A stretch of 64,000 bases of DNA from Betaproteobacteria bacterium (GTDB taxonomy: Bacteria; Pseudomonadota; Gammaproteobacteria; Burkholderiales; Rhodocyclaceae). The stretch is from positions 19,969 through 83,968 of the forward strand of contig VGHJ01000008.1 of the NCBI GenBank assembly GCA_016868295.1, in the 5' to 3' direction. Made by a program: the position numbers and the translations under genes. Positions 45,841 to 57,710 of this stretch are shown here, piece by piece. Numbering within the stretch: the first letter of the stretch is position 1; each line of letters opens with the position of its first letter. Under the pieces are notes generated by a model, which was not told the DNA's origin, did not search any database, and worked only from the letters and a program-made list of their open reading frames with translations.

Positions 45841-46161
45841 TTACAGCAAAGTCAGTCCCCACAGCACGGCCATGCCCGCCGCGATGGCGGCGAAGGTGCT
45901 GCGCGTGAGGAGGGCGACGGCGAAGCCGGCCAGCGCCGCCACGGTGCGCGGCCCGTCGAGCGCCGCCTCCGGCCCCGGCGCGCCGGCCAGCAGTTGCGGT
46001 GCGATGATGGCGGCGAGGATCGCCGGCGGCACATGGTTGAGGACGTGCCGCAGCCAGGCCGGCAGTTCCCCTTCGCCGAGCAGGGCGAGGAAGGACAGCC
46101 GGGTGGCGAAGGTCGCCAGCCCGAGCGCGGCGATCACGCCCCAGGTCGCGAACTCGGCCAT
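45841..46161 (-). CDS. azlD: AzlD family branched-chain amino acid transport protein
   Basis: 106 aa, hydrophobic, overlaps azlC. Confidence 0.85.
   Translation of the reverse strand: MAEFATWGVIAALGLATFATRLSFLALLGEGELPAWLRHVLNHVPPAILAAIIAPQLLAGAPGPEAALDGPRTVAALAGFAVALLTRSTFAAIAAGMAVLWGLTLL
45848..45871 (+). repeat. Bipartite motif copy 11, 4 bp from azlD stop
   Basis: AAA GTCAGTC CCCACAG CACGGCC. Confidence 0.75.
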
Positions 46162-46835
46162 AACCTTTCCATTGCGATGCCGACGGCGGCGCCGATCAGG
46201 GCGGCGGCCATCAGGTTGAGCTTCAGCGGCAGGACGAGGAAGACGGAGGTCAGCCCCCCCGCCACGGCGGCGGCGGCCATGGCGCGGTTGCGCACGAGCG
46301 GCGCCAGCACGCCGATGAAGGTGAGGGCGACGACGAAGTCGATCGAGAGGGCGGCCGGCACGCGCGCGCCGAGAACGATGCCGGCCAGGCTGGCGACCTG
46401 CCAGAACAGCCACAGCGTGGCGGCGATGCCGAGGTAGAACCAGGCGATGTCCCTCTTCCCGTCGAGGATGCGCGCCAGCGTGACGCCGAAGGCCTGGTCG
46501 GTGAGGAGATAGCCGGCCAGCCAGCGCTCGAGGCGGGAGGTGCCGCGGAACTGCTGCGCCAGCGTGGCGCTGTACATCATGAAGCGCAGGTTGACCACCC
46601 AGCCGGTGAGCACGATGACCCAGCCCGGCGCGCCGGCGGCGAAGAGCTGCGTGGCGACGATCTGCGAGGAGCCGGCGAAGACCATCCAGGAGAGGGCGAA
46701 GGACTGGCCCGGCGTCAGCCCCGCGCCGGCCGCCGCCGCGCCGCAGACCATGCCGAAGAGCAGGATGCCGGGCGAGAGCGGCAGGCAGGCGCGCACGCCG
46801 GCGAGGAAGGCCTGCTGTCTGTCGGAGGAAGCCAC
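46134..46835 (-). CDS. azlC: AzlC family branched-chain amino acid transport protein
   Basis: [53 protein letters not shown]. Confidence 0.9.
   Translation of the reverse strand: MASSDRQQAFLAGVRACLPLSPGILLFGMVCGAAAAGAGLTPGQSFALSWMVFAGSSQIVATQLFAAGAPGWVIVLTGWVVNLRFMMYSATLAQQFRGTSRLERWLAGYLLTDQAFGVTLARILDGKRDIAWFYLGIAATLWLFWQVASLAGIVLGARVPAALSIDFVVALTFIGVLAPLVRNRAMAAAAVAGGLTSVFLVLPLKLNLMAAALIGAAVGIAMERLWPSSRPGA
46249..46269 (+). repeat. Weaker bipartite motif copy (in azlC), lacks the A-run
   Basis: GTCAGCC CCCCCGC CACGGCG. Confidence 0.5.
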
Positions 46836-46897
46836 GAGGCTTGTCGTTGTTGTTCGAACGCGGTAATTTTAGCCCACCCCGATCACGCACCGCGAGC

Positions 46898-47446
46898 ATG
46901 AACAAGGCTTTCGTCAAGGAAGACGCGCCCGAGGAGGAGGACGGCCCGCCGTCCGCCCCGGCGCTGCCGCACGGCACGAAGAACTACATGACGCGCCGCG
47001 GCTACGGCCTGCTCAAGGCCGAGCTCGACCATCTGGTGAAGACCGAGCGCCCGGCGCTGGTGCAGACCGTGGCCTGGGCCGCCTCGAACGGCGACCGCTC
47101 GGAGAACGGCGACTACATCTACGGCAAGAAGCGCCTGCGCGAGATCGACCGGCGCATCCGCTTCCTCATGAAGCGCCTGGAGAACTCGGTGGTGGTCGAC
47201 CCGGCGCGGCAGGAGAATACGGATCAGGTGTTCTTCGGCGCCAGCGTGACGGTGTGCGACGCCGACGGCACGGAGGCCACCTACCGGATCGTCGGCATCG
47301 ACGAGGCCGACGCCGGCCAGGGCTTGATCAGCTGGATCTCGCCGCTGGCGCGCGCGCTGCTCAAGGCGCGCGAGGGCGACACGGTGCGCTTCGCCAGCCC
47401 GGCCGGTCCGCGCGAGCTGGAGATCGTCGAGATCCGCTACGCCTGA
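46898..47446 (+). CDS. greB: Transcription elongation factor GreB
   Basis: NYMTRRGYGLLKAELDHLVKTERPALVQTVAWAASNGDRSENGDYIYGKKRLREIDRRIRFLMKRLE. Confidence 0.95.
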   Translation: MNKAFVKEDAPEEEDGPPSAPALPHGTKNYMTRRGYGLLKAELDHLVKTERPALVQTVAWAASNGDRSENGDYIYGKKRLREIDRRIRFLMKRLENSVVVDPARQENTDQVFFGASVTVCDADGTEATYRIVGIDEADAGQGLISWISPLARALLKAREGDTVRFASPAGPRELEIVEIRYA

Positions 47447-49614
47447 GGGTTTCGCCCGTCCGGCCGCGGCAGCGTGAACCAGAAGGTGGCGCCGGCCTCG
47501 GGCGCCGCCTCGGCCCAGATGCGCCCGCCGTGGCGCTCGACGATGCGCTTGCAGATGGCCAGGCCGACCCCGGTGCCCGGGAAATCCCTGTCGGTGTGCA
47601 TGCGCTGGAACATGCCGAACAGCTTGCCGGCGTAGCGCATGTCGAAGCCGGCGCCGTTGTCGCGCACGAAGAACACGGTCTCGCCGGCCTCCTCCCTCGC
47701 GCCGATCTCGATCTCCGGCTTCTCCCGCTTCGAGGAATACTTGAGGGCGTTGGCCACCAGGTTGTCGAACACCTGGCGCAGCATCGCCGGGTCGCCCTGT
47801 GCGCTGCCGAGCGGTTCGATGCGTGCGCCGGCGCCGGGGTGGGAGGGGGCGTGTTCCTCCCAGACGGCGCGCGCGAGCTGGGTCATGTCCACCTCCTTGC
47901 GGTTGAGGGCGGACTGGCTGGCGCGGGAATATTCGAGGATGTCGTCGATCAGCTCGCCCATGCGGTTGGTGTTGCGCACGATGCGGCCGAGCAGGTCGCG
48001 ACTTTCGGCGGAGAGGGCGAATTCCTCCGAGTCCTGCAGGATGTGCGAGAAGCCGTTGATGGCGCGCAGCGGCGCGCGCAGGTCGTGCGAGACGGAATAG
48101 GAGAAGGACTCGAGCTCGCGGTTAGCCTGCTCCAGTTCGACGGTGCGCGTGGCGACGCGGCGCTCGAGGGAATCGTTCAGCGCGCGGATCTCCTGCTCGG
48201 CCAGCACCTGCTCGGTGACGTCCTGCACGGTGCCGATCGAGATCTGCGGCGTGCCGTCGTCGCCGTAGCGCGTCTCGCCGCGTTCGCGCACGTGCCTGAT
48301 GCGCCCGTCCGGGAAGAGCAGGCGGTGGGTGACCTCGAAGATCGTGTGACGCTCCACCGATTCGCGATAGGCGGCATTCACCTTGTCCCGGTCGGCCGGA
48401 TGCACCGTGGCGAGGAAGGCATCGAAGGAGGCGCCGAACTGCTTCGGGTCGATCTCGAAGATGCGGAAGATCTCGTCCGACCAATGGAGCGCGCCGGTCG
48501 CCAGATCGAGTTCCCAGTTGCCGATGTGGGTGAGGCGCTGCGCCTCGCGCAGGCGCGCTTCGCTCTCGCGCAGGGCCAGCTCGGCCTCGCGCTGCTGGCT
48601 GAGCGTCGCTTCCTCGCGCCGCAGGTTGCGGAAGATGAGCCGGAACAGCGCGCCGATGACGACGGCAACGAGCAGGGCGCCGGCGGCAAGGCGCAGCGCG
48701 TAGCTGTTGCTCTCTGCCAGGGCCGGCGCGGTCGGCGTGCCGACGAAGACGCCGAGCGACTCGTCGGCGAGCCAGCGGTAGGCGACCAGATGCTCGCTGC
48801 TATCCACGGGCGAGTGCCGCGAGAACAGGCCCATGCGGCCGGCAGGGCGGCCGTCGCGGAAGGCGCTGGTCTTCGAGACGTTGAACTGCTTCAGGTCGTC
48901 CGCATGGGGGTGGCGGAAGACCAGGTTGCCGTCCGGCTTGACCAGGGCGATGACGGTGTCCGGCGGCAACTGCAGGTCGGCATAGAAGCGCACCAGGTAA
49001 TCCGTGGCGATGGCGCCGCGCAGGATGCCGCCGGAACGGCCGTTGGCCAGGTCGATGCGGCGGGTGAGGTGGATCAGGTGGCCGGGGCCGAAGGGGTTCT
49101 TGCCGATGGCGCCGATGAAGGTCGTGTCCGCGGGGTGGTCGCGAAAGTAGATGAAATCCTCCCGGTCGGAGAAGTCCGTCGGCCGGATCGGGTACTCAGC
49201 CGCCCGCGCCAGCACCTTGCCGCTCGGCAGCACGGCGCCGAGGGAGGGCGTCTGGGGCAGGCGGGACTGGCGGCGGCGGAGATTCTCGTGCACCGTCTTC
49301 TCGTCCATCTTCTGCAGGCCGCCGCGCGCGGCGAACTGTTCGGCGGCCCCCTGCAGCACCTTGTCCACCTCGCCGAAGGTGCGCGCGACATGCTCCTCCA
49401 GCACCCGGGCCAGCATCTGGTTGTTGCGGAGGACCGCGTCCAGCGCGCTCTCGCGGGCGTTGAGGGCGACGCGCAGCGAGGCCACGACGATGAGCAGCAG
49501 CAGGAGGATGTAGAGGACCGTCAGCGTGCGGCGGATGCGGGCAAAGGGCCGGCCCGGCGCCGCTTCGGCAAGGGCGCCGCCGGACTCGCCGGGAGTGTTT
49601 GCCTTATCGCTCAA
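47437..49614 (-). CDS. Membrane sensor histidine kinase (dCache-like sensor, PAS, HisKA, HATPase)
   Basis: [23 protein letters not shown]-box; [37 protein letters not shown]. Confidence 0.92.
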   Translation of the reverse strand: MSDKANTPGESGGALAEAAPGRPFARIRRTLTVLYILLLLLIVVASLRVALNARESALDAVLRNNQMLARVLEEHVARTFGEVDKVLQGAAEQFAARGGLQKMDEKTVHENLRRRQSRLPQTPSLGAVLPSGKVLARAAEYPIRPTDFSDREDFIYFRDHPADTTFIGAIGKNPFGPGHLIHLTRRIDLANGRSGGILRGAIATDYLVRFYADLQLPPDTVIALVKPDGNLVFRHPHADDLKQFNVSKTSAFRDGRPAGRMGLFSRHSPVDSSEHLVAYRWLADESLGVFVGTPTAPALAESNSYALRLAAGALLVAVVIGALFRLIFRNLRREEATLSQQREAELALRESEARLREAQRLTHIGNWELDLATGALHWSDEIFRIFEIDPKQFGASFDAFLATVHPADRDKVNAAYRESVERHTIFEVTHRLLFPDGRIRHVRERGETRYGDDGTPQISIGTVQDVTEQVLAEQEIRALNDSLERRVATRTVELEQANRELESFSYSVSHDLRAPLRAINGFSHILQDSEEFALSAESRDLLGRIVRNTNRMGELIDDILEYSRASQSALNRKEVDMTQLARAVWEEHAPSHPGAGARIEPLGSAQGDPAMLRQVFDNLVANALKYSSKREKPEIEIGAREEAGETVFFVRDNGAGFDMRYAGKLFGMFQRMHTDRDFPGTGVGLAICKRIVERHGGRIWAEAAPEAGATFWFTLPRPDGRNPQA

Positions 49615-49692
49615 CGTATTGTTTATAAATGAAATAGACGACAGGCTGGGTGCCGCTGTCGATCGTCTTGCCGTCCGCCCAGCCCTCCGTGA

Positions 49693-49722
49693 CTTGAAAA
49701 CGGCAGGACGCGCCCAAAATTT
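49693..49722 (+). promoter_or_regulatory. Putative sigma-32 heat-shock promoter of htpG
   Basis: CTTGAA-N14-CCCAAAATTT, about 26 nt upstream of the GTG start. Confidence 0.55.
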
Positions 49723-49747
49723 ACCCCGATCTCATGGAGACCCACAA

Positions 49748-51646
<1,899 letters not shown>

Positions 51647-51650
51647 TGGC

Positions 51651-51695
51651 TCCCCTCTCCCGCGAGCGGGAGAGGGGCAGGGGGAGAGGGCTCCC
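51651..51695. repeat. Family C palindromic repeat copy 3
   Basis: TCCCCTCTCCCGCGAGCGGGAGAGGGGCAGGGGGAGAGGG. Confidence 0.85.
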
Positions 51696-51752
51696 ATTGA
51701 GCGGGGCGGGCGGCTCGGCTATAGTGCTGGCAACGCAATGTCATCGCCCGCC

Positions 51753-53543
51753 ATGAACAAAGCCAGCGAAGAAGTCCGCGAGCATCGCCTGACCCTGTCC
51801 GAGGTGATCGACGGCCTGGTCGCCGACGGCCTCATTCCCAAGGGCGTCGGCGAGGACTTCAAGAAGGAGCGGCGCTACTACAAGGGCGACACCCATCCTC
51901 TCATCGCCATCGCCGACCAGAAGTGGAAGACGATGGGCGAGCCGCACCGGGCGCTGACCCTGGAATTCCTCACCGAGTGGCTGGCGCGCCGTTCCGGTCT
52001 CGACTACCTGCACATCGACCCGCTGAAGATCAACTTCAGCATCGTCACCGACGTCATGTCGAGCGCCTACGCCACGCGCTTCAAGATCCTGCCGGTGGAG
52101 GTGAACACGCGCGAGGTGACGATCGCCACCGCCGAGCCCTACCGGCGCGAGTGGGAGGCGGAACTCACGCCCATCCTGCGCAAGGAGATCCGCCGCGTCG
52201 TCGCCAATCCGCTCGACATCGACCGCTACCTGGTCGAGTTCTACAACCTGGCGCGCTCGGTGAAGAAGGCCGAGCAGCAGGGCGAGATGCGCAGCGGCGT
52301 CTCCAACTTCGAGCAGCTCGTCGAGCTGGGCAAGACCAACCGCCAGTTCGACGCCAACGACCAGCACATCGTCAGCATCGTCGACTGGCTCTGGCAGTAC
52401 GCCTTCGAGCAGCGCGCCAGCGATATCCACATCGAGCCGCGGCGCGAGCTGGGCATCGTGCGCTTCCGCATCGACGGCGTGCTGCACCAGGTGTACCAGA
52501 TTCCGATGTCGGTGCTCGCCGCCATGACCAGCCGCATCAAGATCCTCGGCCGCATGGACGTGGTGGAGAAGCGCCGGCCGCAGGACGGCCGCATCAAGAC
52601 GCGCACCGCCGACGGCCAGGAGATCGAGCTGCGCCTGTCCACCCTGCCGACCGCCTTCGGCGAGAAGCTGGTGATGCGCATCTTCGACCCCGAGGTGCTG
52701 GTGCGCGATTTCGCCGATCTCGGCTTCACCGACGACGACAAGGCGCGCTGGACGCAGATGACCGAGCAGCCGAACGGCATCGTGCTCGTCACCGGTCCGA
52801 CCGGCTCGGGCAAGACGACCACGCTGTATTCGACGCTGAAGCAGCTCGCCACGCCGGAAGTGAACGTGTGCACCATCGAGGACCCGATCGAGATGATCGA
52901 GGCCTCCTTCAACCAGGTCCAGGTGCAGGCCAACATCGACATGACCTTCGCCGCCGGCGTGCGCGCCCTGATGCGGCAGGACCCGGACATCGTCATGGTG
53001 GGCGAGGTCCGCGACCTGGAGACGGCCGACATGGCGGTGCAGGCGGCGCTCACCGGCCACCTCGTGCTGTCCACCCTGCACACCAACGACGCGCCCTCGG
53101 CGGTGACCCGCCTGCTCGACCTCGGCACGCCGGCCTACCTGCTCAACGCCACGCTGCTCGGCGTCATGGCGCAGCGCCTGGTGCGCACCCTCTGCCCGCA
53201 CTGCAAGAAGGCGGGGCCGATGACGCACGAGGAGGAGGAGGTGTGGCAGGCCCTCGTCTCGCCCTGGAAGGCCGCCAAGCCGCAGCAGATCTGCCGTCCG
53301 GTCGGCTGCCTCGACTGCCGCATGACCGGCTACATGGGCCGCGTCGGCCTCTACGAGATCATGCTGATGTCGCCCGAGCTGCGCAAGCTGATCAACCCGA
53401 CGACGGAAATCGCCAAGGTGCGCGAGCAGGCCTACCGCGAGGGCATGAAGCCGCTGCGCATCTCAGGCGCGATGAAGGTGGCCGCCGGCCTCACCACCCT
53501 GCAGGAAGTGCTGCAGGTCGCGCCGCCGGCGCAGAACGAGTAA
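51753..53543 (+). CDS. GspE/PilB-type secretion ATPase
   Basis: VTGPTGSGKTTTLYSTLKQL, CTIEDPIEMIEASFNQVQVQ, LVRTLCPHCKKAG...GCLDCRMTGYMGRVGLYEIM; in-frame ATG also at 51738. Confidence 0.93.
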   Translation: MNKASEEVREHRLTLSEVIDGLVADGLIPKGVGEDFKKERRYYKGDTHPLIAIADQKWKTMGEPHRALTLEFLTEWLARRSGLDYLHIDPLKINFSIVTDVMSSAYATRFKILPVEVNTREVTIATAEPYRREWEAELTPILRKEIRRVVANPLDIDRYLVEFYNLARSVKKAEQQGEMRSGVSNFEQLVELGKTNRQFDANDQHIVSIVDWLWQYAFEQRASDIHIEPRRELGIVRFRIDGVLHQVYQIPMSVLAAMTSRIKILGRMDVVEKRRPQDGRIKTRTADGQEIELRLSTLPTAFGEKLVMRIFDPEVLVRDFADLGFTDDDKARWTQMTEQPNGIVLVTGPTGSGKTTTLYSTLKQLATPEVNVCTIEDPIEMIEASFNQVQVQANIDMTFAAGVRALMRQDPDIVMVGEVRDLETADMAVQAALTGHLVLSTLHTNDAPSAVTRLLDLGTPAYLLNATLLGVMAQRLVRTLCPHCKKAGPMTHEEEEVWQALVSPWKAAKPQQICRPVGCLDCRMTGYMGRVGLYEIMLMSPELRKLINPTTEIAKVREQAYREGMKPLRISGAMKVAAGLTTLQEVLQVAPPAQNE

Positions 53544-53547
53544 CGAC

Positions 53548-53675
53548 CATCCCCCCAGCCCCCTTCCCTAGGAAGGGGGTGGCAGTTGTTCGCTTCGCTC
53601 CGTGTTGTTGGCTTGCCCCGCCTTGGGGGCCGCGCGGGAGCGTCGCGCCTCGGAACGTGCGCAGCGGAGCGCGGC
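53548..53675. repeat. Family B hairpin repeat copy 2 (long form)
   Basis: CCCCCCAGCCCCCTTCCCTAGGAAGGGGGTGGCAGTTGTTCGCTTCGCTCCGTGTTGTTGGCTTGCCCCGCCTTGGGGGCCGCGCGGG. Confidence 0.8.
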
Positions 53676-53745
53676 AATAATTCGGCTTCACTGTGCAGCT
53701 ACGCAGGCACGGCCGTTACGCCGAATTCCCGGCGGCGGGGCAGGG

Positions 53746-54441
53746 CTAGTATTTGATGCCGCCGCCGTGGAACGGCGGCCAGCGGCCGACCGAGTTTTCC
53801 AGCAGGGTGAGTTCGGCGTCGGTGTGGTTGATCACCGTGGCCGGCACAATCATGCGGGTTCCCGAGGCATGGATGTAGATCGGGTGGTCGTGGTGCTTCG
53901 TCTGAATGGTTTCCTTCTGCTTCGGATCCCCCTTCGGCGTCACCTCCGCTTCGCCGTAGCAGAGGCAGAAATAGGTGCGCGCGTCCTCCGCCTCGATGTA
54001 GCAGCCGGTGCCGCGGATGCCGATGGTGGCGGTCGTTGTCGCCAGCGTCAGGTTGCGTTGCCGGTCGCGCGGCTTGCCGAAAACGCTGAGCACCTTGCCG
54101 GTGACGATGCGCATGACCTGGACGCCGCCGCTTTCCTCGAAGGTGACCTTGGTTTTCTCGCGCTGCAGGAAGGCGTCGGGGCCGATGACATAGACGGCTT
54201 CGCCGCCCTCGCCGGTCATCACCGTCTGGCCGGGCTTGATGTTGAGGCCGATCGAGGCGCGCGTGGCGTCGACGCCGACCGGCCCCTTGAGACGACGGAA
54301 GCCCGGCGTGGCCGGCAGGTTGCCGGCGGAGAGGGCTTCACGCACCAGGCCGAGAATGCCGCCGGCGCCGAGCGCCCCGGTGGCGGCCAGCTTGAGCAGG
54401 GTTTCGCGGCGGGCGAGTTGTTCGATGTCCTCTTGGTTCAT
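53746..54441 (-). CDS. FecR-domain protein with RR-type (Tat-like) N-terminus
   Basis: RRETLLKLAATGALGAGGILG; GKVLSVFGKPRDRQRNLTLATTTATIGIRGTGCYIEAE. Confidence 0.7.
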   Translation of the reverse strand: MNQEDIEQLARRETLLKLAATGALGAGGILGLVREALSAGNLPATPGFRRLKGPVGVDATRASIGLNIKPGQTVMTGEGGEAVYVIGPDAFLQREKTKVTFEESGGVQVMRIVTGKVLSVFGKPRDRQRNLTLATTTATIGIRGTGCYIEAEDARTYFCLCYGEAEVTPKGDPKQKETIQTKHHDHPIYIHASGTRMIVPATVINHTDAELTLLENSVGRWPPFHGGGIKY

Positions 54442-54473
54442 GTTGTTCTCCTGTCGGGAAGCTCTATTGTCCC

Positions 54474-55646
54474 TTATTTGCTGAGCAGCCGCATGGCGCG
54501 CTCCAGCCCTTCCAGCGTGAGCGGGAACATGCGCCCGCCCATGATGCTGTGCAGAACGGTGATGGAATGGCGGTAGGGCCACAGGTGTTCCGGCTCCGGG
54601 TTGAGCCAGGCGGCGTGCGGGTAGGTGTCGAGCAGGCGGCGCATCCAGGCGGCGCCGGATTCTTCGTTCATGTATTCCACGGAGCCGCCCGGCTGCAGGA
54701 TCTCGTAGGGGCTCATGGTGGCGTCGCCGACCAGGATCAGCTTGTAGTCGGGGCCGTACTTGTGCATGACGTCCCAGAGCGGGAAGCGCTCGGAGTGGCG
54801 CCGGCGGTTGTCGCGCCAGACGTGGTCGTAGACGCAGTTGTGGAAGTAGAAGTACTCGAGGTGTTTGAACTCGGTCTTGGCCGCCGAGAACAGCTCCTCG
54901 CAGACGCGGATGTGGTCGTCCATCGAGCCGCCGATGTCGAGGAAGAGCAGCACCTTCACCTTGTTGTGGCGCTCCGGCCGCATCATGAGGTCGAGCCAGC
55001 CGGCGTTGCGTGCCGTCGACGCGATTGTGCCGTCGAGGTCGAGTTCCTCCTCGGCGCCCTCGCGGGCGAAGCGGCGCAGGCGCCTGAGCGCCACCTTGAT
55101 GTTGCGCGTGCCGAGTTCCACCTTGTCGTCGAGATTGCGGTACTCGCGGTTCTCCCACACCTTTACCGCCGTGCGGTTGCCGGCCGATTCGGCGCCGATG
55201 CGGATGCCCTCCGGGTGGTAGCCGTGCGCGCCGAACGGGCTGGAGCCGCCGGTGCCGATCCACTTCGAGCCGCCGGCATGGCGCTGCTTCTGCTCCTGCA
55301 GGCGCTTCCTGAACTCCTCCATCAGCTTGTCCCAGCCGAGCGTCTGCAGCTTCGCCTTCTCCTCGGGGGTGAGGTGCTTCTTCGCCATCAGGCGCAGCCA
55401 GTCCTCGGGAATTTCCGCTTCCAGTCCGGGGATGCGCTCGACGCCCTTGAAATATTCGCCGAAGGCCTTGTCGAACTTGTCGTAGTTCGACTCGTCCTTC
55501 ACCAGGCAGGCGCGCGAGAGGTAGTAGAACTCGTCGATGCTGTGGCCGGCGACGTGCTTCCGCAGCGCATCGAGCAGGGTGAGGAACTCCTTGGTCGAGA
55601 CGGGCAGCCTGGCGGCCTTGAGGTGGTGGAAGAAATCGATCAGCAT
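54474..55646 (-). CDS. VWA-domain CoxE-like protein
   Basis: HNKVKVLLFLDIGGSMDDHIRVCEELFSAAKTEFKHLEYFYFHNCVYD. Confidence 0.85.
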   Translation of the reverse strand: MLIDFFHHLKAARLPVSTKEFLTLLDALRKHVAGHSIDEFYYLSRACLVKDESNYDKFDKAFGEYFKGVERIPGLEAEIPEDWLRLMAKKHLTPEEKAKLQTLGWDKLMEEFRKRLQEQKQRHAGGSKWIGTGGSSPFGAHGYHPEGIRIGAESAGNRTAVKVWENREYRNLDDKVELGTRNIKVALRRLRRFAREGAEEELDLDGTIASTARNAGWLDLMMRPERHNKVKVLLFLDIGGSMDDHIRVCEELFSAAKTEFKHLEYFYFHNCVYDHVWRDNRRRHSERFPLWDVMHKYGPDYKLILVGDATMSPYEILQPGGSVEYMNEESGAAWMRRLLDTYPHAAWLNPEPEHLWPYRHSITVLHSIMGGRMFPLTLEGLERAMRLLSK

Positions 55647-55652
55647 CCTCGC

Positions 55653-57710
55653 TTACCTATGCTCGTGGGCGTGGTGCGCCGGACGGAAAACCTGGCAGCG
55701 GTTGCGGCCGCGGTGCTTGGCCTGGTAGAGCGCCTCGTCGCAGCAGCGCAGCAGCTCGTCCGGCGTGCGCGCGTGTTCGGGGTAGGCTGCGAGGCCGCAG
55801 GAGAAGGTGGTTTCCAGGTGGAACTCGCCGAAGGGCACGCGCGTGGACTGGAAGGTCCTGCGCCAGGCCTCGGCCCGCTCGAGGGCGGTCTCGAGCGGCA
55901 TGCGCGGCAGCATGACGAGGAACTCCTCGCCGCCATAGCGGCAGGGCACGTCCTCCGCCCGCACGTTGCCCCAGAGCAGGGCGGCCAGTTCGCGCAGCAC
56001 GATGTCGCCGGCCTGGTGGCCGTAGGTGTCGTTGAGCCGCTTGAAATGGTCGATGTCGATCATGACCAGGGTGAGCGGGTAGCCTTCGCGCTTGGCGCGC
56101 GCCAGCTCGCGTTCCAGCGTCTCGTCGAGGTAGCGCCGGTTGAAGAGGTTGGTCAGGCCGTCGCGCACCGCCTGTTCGCGCAGTTCCTCCTGCAGGCGGT
56201 GGATCTCGTCGAGCTGGTGCTGCAGCATGGCGTTGGCCTCGCTCAGGGCCTGCTCGTGCCGGCGCCGCGCCGAGGTGTCGCGCGAGATGCCGAAGTAGCC
56301 GACGATGCGGCCGTCCTTGTCGCGCAGCGGGATGGAATTGGCCTCGACCCAGACGGTGCCGCCGTCCTTGCAGATTTCCTCGACCTCGAACGTCACGGCG
56401 CCGCTGCGGATGCCGCGCGCCTCGTCCTCTCTGCGCTGGCGGTTGATGCGCTTGACCACGTCGAGCGAGGCCGGCGTGAGGACGGCGGAGACCGGCTTGC
56501 CGATGACCTCCTCGCGGCTGAAGCCGCGCAGCTTCTCGTCGGCCGGGTTGATGTAGGCGTAGCGCATGTGCTCGTCGAGCTGCCAGATGACGTCGGCCGA
56601 GCTCTCGGCGAGGATGCGGTACTTCTCCTCGCTCTGCGAGAGGAGCGCGAACGCCTTCTGCCGCTCCGCCATGGCGTGCGCCAGGCGCCGGTTGACGCTG
56701 ACGAAGTAGGCGACCAGCGTGATCAGGATGGCGAGGATCAGCGCCATGCCGTAGACCCAGCGCGGCATGGCGGGCGGATTCGGATCGTAGAGGAAGCCCT
56801 CCAGCGATGGCACGGCGGAGAGCATGCCGAGATCGACGTAGGTCTGGGCGATGTGCTGCCAGCGCCCCGGGTTCATGTGGCCGATCTGCACCAGCTCGGG
56901 CTGCATCAGGCGCGCCATCTCGCGCGCCTCGAAGAGCAGGTGGCCGCGCCCATGCCGGGCGGAATAGCGCTTCAGGATGATCTCGGCGATCTCGTCCGGG
57001 TGGGCCATGGCGTAGCGCCAGCCGGCGAGCGAGGCTTCGCGGAAGGCCTTGACCTGGGCCGGGTGCTTGCGCAGGTGCTGTTCGGTGGTGAACAGCGTGT
57101 CGCCGTAGAAGTCGATGCCGCTCGCCTGCGGCGAGAAACGCACGAAGGCGAGCCCCGCCTGCAGCAGCAGGTAGGGCTCGTCGGTGGCGTAGCCGGAGAG
57201 GGCGTCGACACGGCCATCGATCAGTTCCTTCGTGTCGAAGCTGTGCGGGAACTTGCGGAACAGCCCGATGGGCAGGCCCTCGCGCTGGAAGTAAGCGTAG
57301 AGCTCGGTCTCGTGCGGCATGAGCATGATGCGCTTGCCGACGAGGTCGTGCAGGGTCTCGATGCCGGCGCCCTTTCGCGCCAGCACGACGAGGGGGGAAT
57401 GCTGGATGACGACGGCGAGGGCCACCACCGGCTTGCCTTCGCCGCGCAGGTGCACCAGTTCGGAGGCGCCGACGCCGTACTCGGCGCGGCCATTGAGCAC
57501 CGCGTCGGCCGGATCCTGGCCGGTGTCGACTTCGACGATGCGCACGTCCAGTCCGGCGTCGCGGTAGTAGCCCTGCTCGACGGCGGCGTAATAGCCGGCG
57601 AACTGGAACTGGTGCTTCCAGTTGAGCTGCAGCGTGACGGTTTCGAGTGCGTGCGCGAGGGGCGCGGCGAGCGCGGCAAGGAGCAGCAGCAGGCCGCGCG
57701 CGAATCTCAT
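55653..57710 (-). CDS. Diguanylate cyclase with periplasmic NMT1/THI5-like binding domain and PAS
   Basis: VTLQLNWKHQFQFAGYYAAVEQGYYRDAGLDVRIVE; PAS; DIDHFKRLNDTYGHQAGDIVLRELA; RYGGEEFLVMLP (GGEEF). Confidence 0.93.
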   Translation of the reverse strand: MRFARGLLLLLAALAAPLAHALETVTLQLNWKHQFQFAGYYAAVEQGYYRDAGLDVRIVEVDTGQDPADAVLNGRAEYGVGASELVHLRGEGKPVVALAVVIQHSPLVVLARKGAGIETLHDLVGKRIMLMPHETELYAYFQREGLPIGLFRKFPHSFDTKELIDGRVDALSGYATDEPYLLLQAGLAFVRFSPQASGIDFYGDTLFTTEQHLRKHPAQVKAFREASLAGWRYAMAHPDEIAEIILKRYSARHGRGHLLFEAREMARLMQPELVQIGHMNPGRWQHIAQTYVDLGMLSAVPSLEGFLYDPNPPAMPRWVYGMALILAILITLVAYFVSVNRRLAHAMAERQKAFALLSQSEEKYRILAESSADVIWQLDEHMRYAYINPADEKLRGFSREEVIGKPVSAVLTPASLDVVKRINRQRREDEARGIRSGAVTFEVEEICKDGGTVWVEANSIPLRDKDGRIVGYFGISRDTSARRRHEQALSEANAMLQHQLDEIHRLQEELREQAVRDGLTNLFNRRYLDETLERELARAKREGYPLTLVMIDIDHFKRLNDTYGHQAGDIVLRELAALLWGNVRAEDVPCRYGGEEFLVMLPRMPLETALERAEAWRRTFQSTRVPFGEFHLETTFSCGLAAYPEHARTPDELLRCCDEALYQAKHRGRNRCQVFRPAHHAHEHR